In this document: positions 25,084-33,404 of the stretch, piece by piece
How positions within the stretch are numbered: the first letter of the stretch is position 1
Layout of the letters: every line of letters begins with the position of its first letter
Source: CAYNHT01 sp964397485
Lineage (GTDB): Bacteria > Bacillota_I > Bacilli_A > RF39 > UBA660
Direction: 5' to 3'
NCBI GenBank assembly: GCA_964397485.1
Contig: CAYNHT010000003.1
Location: 145,431-209,430 of the forward strand
Length of the DNA stretch: 64,000 nt
Notes under the pieces: generated by a model
Seen by the model: the letters and a program-made list of their open reading frames with translations, nothing else
Told to the model about the DNA's origin: nothing
Databases searched by the model: none
Program-made: the position numbers and the translations under genes

Positions 25084-25483
25084 GATACAATAAAACCGTA
25101 ATGAATGACGCTGCAGACATACGTAAATGTTATACATAGTCATTTAATTTGACGAGCAGTAACACATATAGATGATCTCATCATAGAATCTGTAAACATA
25201 CGAATTAAAGAAGAGGTGAGAGGTGCTTTTCCTTATAGAAATTTTGACAAAAAATTACAAAATATTCCGGCAAATATATACAGAATATGTTTTTAGTGAT
25301 ATAATGAAAACAAAATATATCTAGGCAGTATTTGGTATATTTAATGAATTTTAACGTTATCTTTTAGCTGAAGTGGTGGGAGGTGAAATTAACTTTAACA
25401 ATTCATTTGTATGATAAGTACTGTTTTTTTATTAGTTATAAATGAGAGAACGATAATGTTATTTTCAAAAAAATGATAATTGA
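25084..25483. other. 400-bp gene-poor stretch, possible remnant
   Basis: No ORF longer than about 20 codons with a ribosome binding site is found. A broken reading (NDAADIRKCYT, stop, SFNLTSSNTYR, stop) near 25100-25180 has the look of a decayed gene but is too short to name. TTGACA occurs near 25245 without a matched -10. A strong GGGAGGTG near 25376 is not followed by a well-placed start codon. The stretch probably also holds the promoter of the cassette that follows. Confidence 0.4.
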
Positions 25484-25897
25484 ATGAATTCAAATATAAA
25501 AGCAATAAAACTGATTTTGGGTATATTCATAATCACTGGATTATTATCAGTGTTTGGTGTAAGCGCTTATGACCAAGTGACATTTACAAACATTACTATT
25601 CCATCTTTTTCTGTATCATATACATCACCTCAAGTAACAAAAGAAGATGAAGACTGTCAAGCGCTTTATACTAGTATGATAAAAGATAGCATAACAGGAG
25701 GAAACAGAGCTGTTCAAGCACGTGTTATTCAGCAAGTAGAGCCAACATATGGAACCCTTTGGGCAGATATGAATGTTGGGGTTACATTTAATTGGGCAAG
25801 TTCAATGGCTTGTACTATAGGGTATCCAAGAATCGAATTAAGAGCAAAGAAATCAACATTGGCATCGATTAAGTACTCAGGCATTTGGTTTTATTAA
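25484..25897 (+). CDS. Small secreted protein of an ABC-transporter cassette
   Basis: A 137-residue protein with a Sec signal peptide (hydrophobic about 9-26, probable cleavage after VSA at about 28). The mature part of about 110 residues is predicted to be beta-rich, with two Cys (in EDCQALY and MACTIGY) that may form a disulfide, and it ends IWFY. No family is recognised. Candidates are a bacteriocin-like or signalling protein, given the four transporter genes directly downstream, but the sequence does not match lactococcin 972 or class II leaders. The ribosome binding site is weak, so the start is tentative. Confidence 0.6.
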   Translation: MNSNIKAIKLILGIFIITGLLSVFGVSAYDQVTFTNITIPSFSVSYTSPQVTKEDEDCQALYTSMIKDSITGGNRAVQARVIQQVEPTYGTLWADMNVGVTFNWASSMACTIGYPRIELRAKKSTLASIKYSGIWFY

Positions 25898-25943
25898 TAA
25901 TAAAATATTAATTATTTGCAAAGAATTGTGAAAGGAGCAACCA

Positions 25944-26825
25944 ATGAAAAAATTTATAAAAAAAAATTATGTGTTACTATCGGTATTAAGTATTTTAGTA
26001 GTGTGGGGATGTATATCGGCTAATCAATATAAGCAATGGTATGATAGTAATCAAAAATTTTATCAACAAGCGTTAGAGATCTGTCAGCATGAAGAGCGTG
26101 CCTATTGTAAATATATCGGCGAAAAACTTCCAGAAGCTCCTGACACAATATCTGTATATTTTGATATTACTGCTAATTCAAGTTTAAGGAATTTACAACT
26201 ATTTGCCCCTATATTAATAATAATAGTGGCGATTTGGTCTTTCCATAAAGAATTACGGAGTGGTTATTACAAAAATGTACTAACAAGAAAATCATATAAG
26301 GAATATTTTAAAGACCATTATATCAATTCATTAAAAAGTGTTATGATATTACCTGTGTTTATTATATTTGTATTTATAATGTCATACTTTTTGTCAGGTA
26401 ACTTTAACTTTGAAGAATCAATGAAAAATTACCCAGGTTATTTATTTATAGACGATAAGTACTTAAAAATATTGCCGTGGTTTTCATTCGTATACGTTCT
26501 GAATATAATATTGCATAGTATGTTTTGGATAAATTTGGGTTATATTGCGATGAAAAAAAGTAATCACATTTTTGTGACATTACTTTCGTCTTTCTTGTTG
26601 TATATGATGATATTTATAATTTCAGAAATTTTTATAGGTGCATTTCTGTTCAGCAACATTAATGCACAAGATTATTTTAGTTTAGCTAATATATGGGCTT
26701 ATGATAATGTAGATAATTTATGGGGAATGGTTGTGTTTTCTATAACATTAGTAATTGGTTCGACTTTAATAGTGTTAAGAATTTACAAAGATAAAGAGAA
26801 TGTAGTGATTGAAAATGAAAAATAG
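25944..26825 (+). CDS. ABC-2-like multi-TM membrane protein, cassette subunit 1
   Basis: A 293-residue membrane protein. One TM lies near the N-terminus (about 9-25) and is followed by an outside loop of about 60 residues with two Cys (EICQHEERAYCKY). About five TM segments follow between 85 and 285. The general layout, an early TM, a large external loop and a TM bundle, is that of ABC-2 type permeases or immunity proteins of peptide exporters. The ribosome binding site AAAGGAGC is good. It overlaps the next gene by 11 nt. No family is assigned. Confidence 0.65.
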   Translation: MKKFIKKNYVLLSVLSILVVWGCISANQYKQWYDSNQKFYQQALEICQHEERAYCKYIGEKLPEAPDTISVYFDITANSSLRNLQLFAPILIIIVAIWSFHKELRSGYYKNVLTRKSYKEYFKDHYINSLKSVMILPVFIIFVFIMSYFLSGNFNFEESMKNYPGYLFIDDKYLKILPWFSFVYVLNIILHSMFWINLGYIAMKKSNHIFVTLLSSFLLYMMIFIISEIFIGAFLFSNINAQDYFSLANIWAYDNVDNLWGMVVFSITLVIGSTLIVLRIYKDKENVVIENEK

Positions 26826-27573
26826 TTTAATTTTATTGAAAGAGAATCTAAAATATGTAATTGAGAGTCAGAGATTTAGATTTATAATTTTATCACTTAT
26901 ATGTATTAATTTATTTGGAACAGCTTATTTAGCATATAATACAAATTATATTGATGGTATACTGACTGTTGTGACTAATAACTACTATGTCGCATTACTA
27001 ATTTCGCTAATTCTAACTAATGCAATTAGTACATATGAAATGTTTGAAAAAAATAGTTTTTATTTAATACGGTTTAATAATCGAAGTGAGTATTTGAAAA
27101 AATTAATACAAAACATTGTTGCCATTAATATAGTGGTAATGATTTTGAACTTGTTGCTTTTATTAATTGGATTAAACATTTTTAATGGTAATGGTTTAAT
27201 CATAGAGACGGTAGATCACTATAATTTATCCAATGCTGCATATGTCTCATTTTACTTGATTAGATTTGTTATACTGGTTCAAATTATTTGTGTTCTTAGT
27301 ATATTGATATTAAAATTAGTTAATTTTAAGTTAGTATTAATTTTAGATATTATATTAATTTTATTCATAATGGTTTATCCTAATCCTTCACCTTCCCCTG
27401 TTGAAAAAATACCCGATATGTTCATTTTTGTTGGAGAATATTTTAGATTTCATCCTTATAGTAATTTTGCTTTTGAAGTACTATGCTCTACTATTTATAT
27501 ATCAGCTTTAGTGACTGTTACATGGGTATTATTTAAACTAAGTGAGCGTTTTATGAAGAGAGTTGGTATATAA
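26815..27573 (+). CDS. ABC-2-like multi-TM membrane protein, cassette subunit 2
   Basis: 252 residues with about six TM segments, of which the first (about 22-42) and the cluster at 105-190 are clearest. No soluble domain and no catalytic motif is seen. I choose ATG 26815 over the in-frame TTG two codons upstream. It overlaps the preceding gene by 11 nt, and its TAA overlaps the next ATG (TAATG), so the cassette is translated in a coupled way. It resembles permease subunits that pair with a lone ATPase. Confidence 0.65.
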   Translation: MKNSLILLKENLKYVIESQRFRFIILSLICINLFGTAYLAYNTNYIDGILTVVTNNYYVALLISLILTNAISTYEMFEKNSFYLIRFNNRSEYLKKLIQNIVAINIVVMILNLLLLLIGLNIFNGNGLIIETVDHYNLSNAAYVSFYLIRFVILVQIICVLSILILKLVNFKLVLILDIILILFIMVYPNPSPSPVEKIPDMFIFVGEYFRFHPYSNFAFEVLCSTIYISALVTVTWVLFKLSERFMKRVGI

Positions 27574-28253
27574 TGAAATTTTTGATTTATAATGATATTA
27601 GATTTGTTATTAGAAATCATAAAAATATTTATTTTTGGTATGGCATTAGTATAATTTTATATTTTACATTAAAAATTAGTATTAAAGATTCTTTGGTTTT
27701 TGATGCTGCAAAAGATTCATTGGGAGTGCAATGTAGTCTAGATAATGCTGATATAATGCAAATTATAATGTATATACTTAATGTTGGTATTTATGCATAC
27801 ATCGCATTGAACATATTTATAAAAGATATAAAAAATGGCGTAGATAACATTTTTTTGAGAGTAGGAACACTAAGATGGGTAACCATTAAAGTGATTTCGA
27901 TTTTATTAATTTCTACCGTATTGCATGTTATGACAATTATATTAATAGTTTTGATGTTTTATCCTAAAAATTTTGACTTGCATCTAATATATAATATTTT
28001 TACAAAAAAAATATTATACATTAGTATAGTTCAAAATATTAGTTTAATTTTTTTAATGTTTTCTATTGTTAATAAATATATAATAATAATTTTTCCCTTA
28101 TTATTAATGTTATTTTGTCAATTCATTCCAACTAATATGTTGAGTATTGGGTATACAAATTATGGAATCATCATTATAGTTTTATATGTGCTAATATTAG
28201 CAATTTTTAGTAGTTTATATGTTACGATTTTCGAGAGAATTAATGGAGGATAA
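27573..28253 (+). CDS. ABC-2-like multi-TM membrane protein, cassette subunit 3
   Basis: 226 residues with about six TM segments and short loops. The loop after TM1 carries one Cys (SLGVQCSLDN). Three different permease-like proteins for one ATPase is unusual, since most exporters use one or two. One may be an accessory or self-protection protein. The gene is joined to both neighbours by 1-nt overlap upstream and 2-nt spacing downstream. Confidence 0.65.
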   Translation: MKFLIYNDIRFVIRNHKNIYFWYGISIILYFTLKISIKDSLVFDAAKDSLGVQCSLDNADIMQIIMYILNVGIYAYIALNIFIKDIKNGVDNIFLRVGTLRWVTIKVISILLISTVLHVMTIILIVLMFYPKNFDLHLIYNIFTKKILYISIVQNISLIFLMFSIVNKYIIIIFPLLLMLFCQFIPTNMLSIGYTNYGIIIIVLYVLILAIFSSLYVTIFERINGG

Positions 28254-28255
28254 TA

Positions 28256-28909
28256 ATGAAAATAGAAGTTAAAAGTGTTGTTAAAGAATTTGAAAAAACA
28301 AAAATTTTAAATAATCTAAATGTCGAATTTAATAGCGGAAAAATATATGGTTTAGTGGGACGCAATGGCACTGGAAAAAGTGTTTTTTTAAAAATGTTAT
28401 GCGGATTTTATAATACTTCAAGTGGTGAAATATTATATAATGGTAAAAATATAATTAAGGATAGATTGTTTCCACCAAATACTAGAGCATTAATTGAAAA
28501 GCCAAGTTTTATTCCGGATCTTACTGGGTATGAGAATTTAAAATTATTGGCTTCTGTTCAAGATAGGATTGGTAAACAGGAAATAATTGATAGTTTGGAA
28601 AAGGTCAACCTGAAATCTGATATGAATAAAAAGTATTACAAATATTCCCTCGGAATGAAACAAAAGTTAGGAATTGCTCAAGTTTTGATGGAAAACCCTG
28701 ATATTTTAATATTTGACGAGCCATTTAATGGGATAGAGGAAAAAACTGTAATTAAATTGCGTGAGATATTAGCTGATGAAAAGAAAAAGGGAAAACTTAT
28801 AATTATTGCTTCTCATATTAAAGAGGATATTGATAACTTATGTGATGAAATATATGAATTTGATGATGGCGAAATAAAAAGAATAGAAAAAAATATAACT
28901 AAAATATAA
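28256..28909 (+). CDS. ABC transporter ATP-binding protein of the cassette
   Basis: 217 residues with a complete nucleotide-binding domain: Walker A GRNGTGKSVFLKML (about 36), signature YSLGMKQKLGIAQ (about 131), Walker B ILIFDEPFNGIEE (about 153) and switch His in ASHIKED (about 183). LGMKQ in the signature is typical of the CcmA/bacitracin-type group of small exporters. A GGAGG ribosome binding site sits inside the end of the preceding gene. The gene powers the three membrane proteins upstream. Confidence 0.9.
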   Translation: MKIEVKSVVKEFEKTKILNNLNVEFNSGKIYGLVGRNGTGKSVFLKMLCGFYNTSSGEILYNGKNIIKDRLFPPNTRALIEKPSFIPDLTGYENLKLLASVQDRIGKQEIIDSLEKVNLKSDMNKKYYKYSLGMKQKLGIAQVLMENPDILIFDEPFNGIEEKTVIKLREILADEKKKGKLIIIASHIKEDIDNLCDEIYEFDDGEIKRIEKNITKI

Positions 28910-28990
28910 TTTAACTTTTCTTATAAGTTGAAACGCATGATAAAATAAAAATAATTAGCTACATAAATTTTATTATAGAAGGTGATTTAG

Positions 28991-29662
28991 TTGAAAATAT
29001 ATAAAAATATTAAGGATATGAAGCAGGATTATGAAAAATTAAAAAATCACTCAGTAAAAGAGATCATTGAGCAGGATAAACGAAACGCAGCAAAAAGAAA
29101 GAAAATAATGTTTTTTATTACTGCATTTATTATATTTATATTTATTTCAATTAAGTTATCTATTGGAATTATTAATATCGCTTTACCAATCTCATATTCT
29201 AAGAATAGGTCATATGACGTCACTATAAATAATATTTCAGTATTAACTGGTTTTATAGGAGAAAAAACAATTTCAATTATTCCATCTTTAGTCAACGTAC
29301 AACTATTTAGTAATAATATTTCTTATGTTGGTGATTATAGTGTAACTCATAATTTCAATCAAGGGGTTAATATTTCAATAGGCATAAATTCATATGAGTG
29401 TTTTGTTGATGTTGGAAAAACTGAGACACAAATAGATTGTGCAAATGAGAATTCTAAAACTGTTAAAAATAACGTTGATGATACAATATATTATCTTTAC
29501 ATAAAAGACGCTGATAGCAAAGACAAAATTATTTATGATGGTTTGTTGATTAGTGATATTACAAATTATTTAATGGATCCTGGCTTGTATTATATAGAAA
29601 TTTTGGGTAAATATAAAAATGTTAATAATAGAATATATTTCTGGATAAAAGTAAATAAATAA
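28991..29662 (+). CDS. Single-TM protein with extracytoplasmic domain, end of ABC cassette
   Basis: A TTG start with AAGGTGAT upstream gives 223 residues: a charged cytoplasmic region (1-36), one TM (about 37-60), and an outside domain of about 160 residues with two Cys (YECFVDV, IDCANEN). That domain reads like an Ig-like beta-sandwich (GLYYIEILGKY near the end). An 80-nt gap separates it from the ATPase gene without a clear terminator, so it may be the last gene of the cassette. The function is not recognised. Confidence 0.6.
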   Translation: MKIYKNIKDMKQDYEKLKNHSVKEIIEQDKRNAAKRKKIMFFITAFIIFIFISIKLSIGIINIALPISYSKNRSYDVTINNISVLTGFIGEKTISIIPSLVNVQLFSNNISYVGDYSVTHNFNQGVNISIGINSYECFVDVGKTETQIDCANENSKTVKNNVDDTIYYLYIKDADSKDKIIYDGLLISDITNYLMDPGLYYIEILGKYKNVNNRIYFWIKVNK

Positions 29663-29777
29663 AGATTACTTATTTTATCGGATTGTGGATAGTTCAAATT
29701 AGGATTTTGCAGCTTTAATTATACATACCATTGAGCGATATTACTGGATATTTAAATGATAGGTATCGGTTTATAGA

Positions 29778-29804
29778 AAAACAGACTTTTCTAAAGTCTG
29801 TTTT
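29778..29804 (+). terminator. Terminator upstream of pilin-headed gene 4
   Basis: 12-bp perfect stem (29778-29789 with 29793-29804) with a 3-nt loop. The T-run is short, being part of the stem. Confidence 0.7.
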
Positions 29805-29820
29805 ATCGTATCAATAAATA

Positions 29821-29849
29821 TTGACTACATATTATAGACTTGGTATACT
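29821..29849 (+). promoter_or_regulatory. Promoter of pilin-headed gene 4
   Basis: TTGACT (29821-29826), 17-bp spacer ending TGG, TATACT (29844-29849). From 29838 onward it is identical to the promoter of gene 5. Confidence 0.85.
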
Positions 29850-30134
29850 AAAAACATAAAATAATAGAAGGGATAGAAGTATGAAGAAAAAAGGATTTAC
29901 ATTAATAGAATTATTAGCTGTAATAGTAATTCTAGCAATCATAGCTTTAATAGCAATGCCATTAATATTAAATGTTATTGATGAGGCAAAAAAAGGAGCG
30001 TTTAAAAATACAGCATATGGAATAGTAGAAGCAGGACAACTAGTGTATGCTAAAGATATGTTACAAGGAATTGAAGGAGAAGTAACATTTACATATGTAG
30101 ATGGAGTAGAAACGGCTAGTGTAGATGGAAAAAA
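29838..30134 (+). repeat. 297-bp block identical to 31581-31877
   Basis: Covers the promoter spacer end, -10, untranslated leader and the first 85 codons of pilin-headed gene 4. No mismatch to the copy in gene 5, at a constant offset of 1743 bp. Differences begin at 30135. Confidence 0.9.
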
Positions 30135-31515
30135 ATTAGATTATAAAGGAACCAAACCTAAGAATGGTACAATTACACTAAATAGTGAAGGTAAAATTGC
30201 TATTGCTATACATGATGGTAAGTATTGCGCACAAAAAGGGTATGAGGAGAATGTTGTTACATTAACTGAAAAAATACAATCAGAATGTGCTCTTAACGGA
30301 GAAGTTTCATATAGTGATTACAATTATAGTAAAGGGGTTAATAAGCCAAAATTAACTGCTGGAATGACTCCAATAAAATGGAACGGAACTGACTGGGTTA
30401 GTACAAATGAAAATGATATTGACTGGTATAATTACGATGAAAACAAATGGGCAAATGTAAAAACGGCAGATGGGTCATTTTGGGTATGGATACCAAGGTA
30501 CATATATAAAATAACAAGTTGCTGGCATGAAAATTGTGATGGAAGTGCCGGAAACATCGATGTTCAATTTAGTATAGGAATAGATGATACTAAAAATGGA
30601 ACAATTGAATTAGATACTAGTAGTGGCGCAGAGGCCTCTAATAATAAGTGGACTAATCATTCTGCGTTTACATTTGGAAGCAAACAAATAAGTGGAATAT
30701 GGGTAGCAAAATTTGAGCCAACAGCAGTGGAAGGTGTTGAATCAAATGATTTAATTTGTGATGAACTAGACAATGTAACTAATAAAACTGTTAAAATTGT
30801 ACCTAATGAAACTGCGTGGAGATGTATAGATATTGGAAAGGCATTTGAAGTATCTAGAAGCATGGAGACTAACCCAATATATGGATGGAATAGCGATGGT
30901 ATTGACACACACATGATGAAAAATACTGAATGGGGTGCAGTTGCATATCTTTCTAAATCTGTATACGGGAAATATGATGAAGAAATATGGATAAATCCAG
31001 ACAATAATTTTACGACTGGTTGTGCAGGTAGTAGTGTATCTACCGATGTGTTTGAGTGTAACGCTTATGAGACTGTTAATGGTCAGAAAGCTAGTACAAC
31101 CGGAAATATTTATGGAGTATACGGATTTAGTGGTGGAGCTTGGGATTTTGTTGCCGCATATGTTGATAATGCTCATCCCAATCTAGCTCTTTATGGAGAA
31201 AGTATAGTGAGTGCCGACAACAAATATAAAGATGTATATTTATTGGGAGATATAGATGGTAGACCTGAAAATTATAATGAGGCATTAAACAAAAAAGGTG
31301 ATGCAGTATATGAAACGAGTTCATTAGGGATAGATTATAATTCATGGAATGAAGATCGTTCTAATATGCCTGTTCTTACTACGCCTTTCTTTAATAGGGG
31401 GGGAGCATATAGTCAAACGACTAGTACAGGTGCGTTTAATTTCCTAAGTACTAGAGGGCATGCTAGTAGAGCTGATTCTTTTAGACCAGTCTTAATAGTA
31501 GGACAAGGACTATAA
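29881..31515 (+). CDS. Pilin-headed adhesin 4 (prepilin module plus FGE/C-lectin-like head)
   Basis: 544 residues. The prepilin signal KKKGFTLIELLAVIVILAII has Glu5. The pilin module ends with a Cys pair (KYCAQKGYEE ... QSEC). A short linker precedes an FGE-sulfatase/C-type-lectin-like head of about 390 residues that starts GMTPIKWNGTDWVSTNEND. Head blocks are WVWIPRYIY, HSAFTFGSKQISGIWVAKFE, NTEWGAVAYLSKS, ASTTGNIYGVYGFSGGAWD, and a C-terminal RGGAYSQTTSTGAF then DSFRPVL. The ligand-binding end of such folds is the variable C-terminus. It has its own promoter and terminator. Parts are identical in DNA to gene 5. Confidence 0.88.
   Translation: MKKKGFTLIELLAVIVILAIIALIAMPLILNVIDEAKKGAFKNTAYGIVEAGQLVYAKDMLQGIEGEVTFTYVDGVETASVDGKKLDYKGTKPKNGTITLNSEGKIAIAIHDGKYCAQKGYEENVVTLTEKIQSECALNGEVSYSDYNYSKGVNKPKLTAGMTPIKWNGTDWVSTNENDIDWYNYDENKWANVKTADGSFWVWIPRYIYKITSCWHENCDGSAGNIDVQFSIGIDDTKNGTIELDTSSGAEASNNKWTNHSAFTFGSKQISGIWVAKFEPTAVEGVESNDLICDELDNVTNKTVKIVPNETAWRCIDIGKAFEVSRSMETNPIYGWNSDGIDTHMMKNTEWGAVAYLSKSVYGKYDEEIWINPDNNFTTGCAGSSVSTDVFECNAYETVNGQKASTTGNIYGVYGFSGGAWDFVAAYVDNAHPNLALYGESIVSADNKYKDVYLLGDIDGRPENYNEALNKKGDAVYETSSLGIDYNSWNEDRSNMPVLTTPFFNRGGAYSQTTSTGAFNFLSTRGHASRADSFRPVLIVGQGL
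30361..30497 (+). repeat. 137-bp block identical to 32104-32240
   Basis: Encodes the start of the lectin-like head (GMTPIKWNG to WVWIPR). It is identical in both genes, while the 226 bp before it differ. Confidence 0.9.
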
Positions 31516-31541
31516 AAAGATTATGAAAATAATCTTTTTTT
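31514..31541 (+). terminator. Terminator after pilin-headed gene 4
   Basis: 11-bp stem, GAAA tetraloop, T-run (31514-31524 with 31529-31539). Confidence 0.85.
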
Positions 31542-31563
31542 GATTGAAGAAATTATGTTAACA

Positions 31564-31592
31564 TTGACTATACACCCTATACTTGGTATACT
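31564..31592 (+). promoter_or_regulatory. Promoter of pilin-headed gene 5
   Basis: TTGACT (31564-31569), 17-bp spacer ending TGG, TATACT (31587-31592). Confidence 0.85.
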
Positions 31593-31877
31593 AAAAACAT
31601 AAAATAATAGAAGGGATAGAAGTATGAAGAAAAAAGGATTTACATTAATAGAATTATTAGCTGTAATAGTAATTCTAGCAATCATAGCTTTAATAGCAAT
31701 GCCATTAATATTAAATGTTATTGATGAGGCAAAAAAAGGAGCGTTTAAAAATACAGCATATGGAATAGTAGAAGCAGGACAACTAGTGTATGCTAAAGAT
31801 ATGTTACAAGGAATTGAAGGAGAAGTAACATTTACATATGTAGATGGAGTAGAAACGGCTAGTGTAGATGGAAAAAA
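31581..31877 (+). repeat. 297-bp block identical to 29838-30134
   Basis: Partner copy in pilin-headed gene 5. The -35 box upstream also aligns, but the spacer between differs. Confidence 0.9.
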
Positions 31878-33294
31878 GTTAGATTATAAAGGAACTAAAC
31901 CTAAGAATGGTACAATTACACTAAATAGCGAAGGTAAAATTGCAATTGCTATACATGATGGTAAGTATTGTGCAGAAAAAGGATATGAAGAAAGTGTAAT
32001 AACATTATCAACAAAATCGATTGAAGAATGTGTTGGGGATATAGAAATAACTTATAGCGATTATGACGTTATCAAAGGTGTTAACGCACCTAAACTAACA
32101 ACAGGAATGACTCCAATAAAATGGAACGGAACTGACTGGGTTAGTACAAATGAAAATGATATTGACTGGTATAATTACGATGAAAACAAATGGGCAAATG
32201 TAAAAACGGCAGATGGGTCATTTTGGGTATGGATACCAAGATATGCTTACTCTATTGCGAGTGGCTATCATACAAGTACAGAGGGAACAATAAATATAAA
32301 GTTTCTAATTGATAAAACAAATGGTAGTAGTGATGGTACAATGATTTCTACTACACCTACATATAGTGGGGATAGCCAAACAAATTATGTGTTACATCCA
32401 GCGTTTACATTTGGTACTGATGAAATCACAGGGATTTGGGTAGCAAAATTTGAACCAAGTGTGTCTGATATAGATGATGATTGTTATACGAATCCTAGTA
32501 CATTAAATTGTAATAATAATACTTTAACCCCCAAAATAGTGCCAAACGTTTCTTCTTGGAGAAACATAAGTATAAAAAATGCGTATGAGGTTTCACGTAT
32601 TATGGAAACTAACCCAATATATGGTTGGGGAAGTAGTGGGGATAATATAGATACACATCTAATGAAAAATATTGAATGGGGAGTAGTCGCTTACTTGTCT
32701 AAATCCAATAAGGGTCAAAACGAAAATGAAATTCGAATAAATAATAGTCGAGATTATATAACAGGATGTGCTGCAACTAATCAACCAACAGAAATATATC
32801 CCAACTATTTAGAATATGTATTTGGATGTGATAACACATATGAATCCGTAATTGGTCAACTAGCAAGTACAACTGGAAATATTTATGGAATATACGATTT
32901 AACTGGCGGAGCTCGTGAAAGAGTAATGGGAAATTACGATAATTATGGAGAGGGCGGAGGCTGGACAAATGAAGAGGTAGCCGCAATCCCCAACAAGTAT
33001 ATTGATCGATATAGTGGAAGTAATTACGGTTTTAATTCTAACACTTTTGGTGATGCAGTATATGAAACTAGAGAAGGTTCAGTATGGGACGGTAGTGTAT
33101 GGATAGGAGACATATCAAATTCTTGGTTTGGTGATTATTCATACTTTCCTCATATGACAGCTCCTTGGTTTGCTCGTGGTGGATCATATTCTTATGGTAC
33201 AGGAACTGGATCTTTTTCTTCACATCACACTTTTGGTGGTGGTCAAAGTATTGATTCTTTTAGACCAGTCTTGATAGTGGGAGAAGGACTATAA
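31624..33294 (+). CDS. Pilin-headed adhesin 5 (mosaic paralog of adhesin 4)
   Basis: 556 residues with the same layout as adhesin 4. The first 85 codons are identical in DNA. The module then ends KYCAEKGYEE ... IEEC. The head blocks GMTPIKWNG, HPAFTFGTDEITGIWVAKFE, NIEWGVVAYLSKS, ASTTGNIYGIYDLTGGARE and the C-terminal RGGSYSYGTGTGSF ... DSFRPVL align with the paralog. Between blocks the two proteins differ strongly, including the segment 240-300 and the last 60 residues that would form the binding face. The stop is followed by its own terminator. A surface adhesin with variable specificity is the best reading. Confidence 0.88.
   Translation: MKKKGFTLIELLAVIVILAIIALIAMPLILNVIDEAKKGAFKNTAYGIVEAGQLVYAKDMLQGIEGEVTFTYVDGVETASVDGKKLDYKGTKPKNGTITLNSEGKIAIAIHDGKYCAEKGYEESVITLSTKSIEECVGDIEITYSDYDVIKGVNAPKLTTGMTPIKWNGTDWVSTNENDIDWYNYDENKWANVKTADGSFWVWIPRYAYSIASGYHTSTEGTINIKFLIDKTNGSSDGTMISTTPTYSGDSQTNYVLHPAFTFGTDEITGIWVAKFEPSVSDIDDDCYTNPSTLNCNNNTLTPKIVPNVSSWRNISIKNAYEVSRIMETNPIYGWGSSGDNIDTHLMKNIEWGVVAYLSKSNKGQNENEIRINNSRDYITGCAATNQPTEIYPNYLEYVFGCDNTYESVIGQLASTTGNIYGIYDLTGGARERVMGNYDNYGEGGGWTNEEVAAIPNKYIDRYSGSNYGFNSNTFGDAVYETREGSVWDGSVWIGDISNSWFGDYSYFPHMTAPWFARGGSYSYGTGTGSFSSHHTFGGGQSIDSFRPVLIVGEGL
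32104..32240 (+). repeat. 137-bp block identical to 30361-30497
   Basis: Partner copy in pilin-headed gene 5, at the same 1743-bp offset as the 297-bp block. Confidence 0.9.
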
Positions 33295-33307
33295 AATATT
33301 AATTGAA

Positions 33308-33339
33308 TTGACACAAATTTGTAGTATTTGTGTCATTTT
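33308..33339 (+). terminator. Terminator after pilin-headed gene 5
   Basis: 10-bp stem TGACACAAAT / ATTTGTGTCA with a 7-nt loop, then TTTTAAT. Confidence 0.75.
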
Positions 33340-33404
33340 AATATATTTTGAAAAAAACACTTTTTAATATCAGAAAAACTTGATATAATTATACTGGTGA
33401 TAGT

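Noticed and set aside
30657..31345. Three overlapping minus-strand ORFs within adhesin 4
   Set aside because: Antisense shadows of the head domain; composition is atypical and no ribosome binding sites are seen.
7400..33294. Active diversity-generating retroelement inside the window
   Set aside because: No reverse transcriptase, no template repeat and no accessory gene is present. The 3' ends of adhesins 4 and 5 differ at many non-adenine bases, so they do not derive from one template by adenine mutagenesis.
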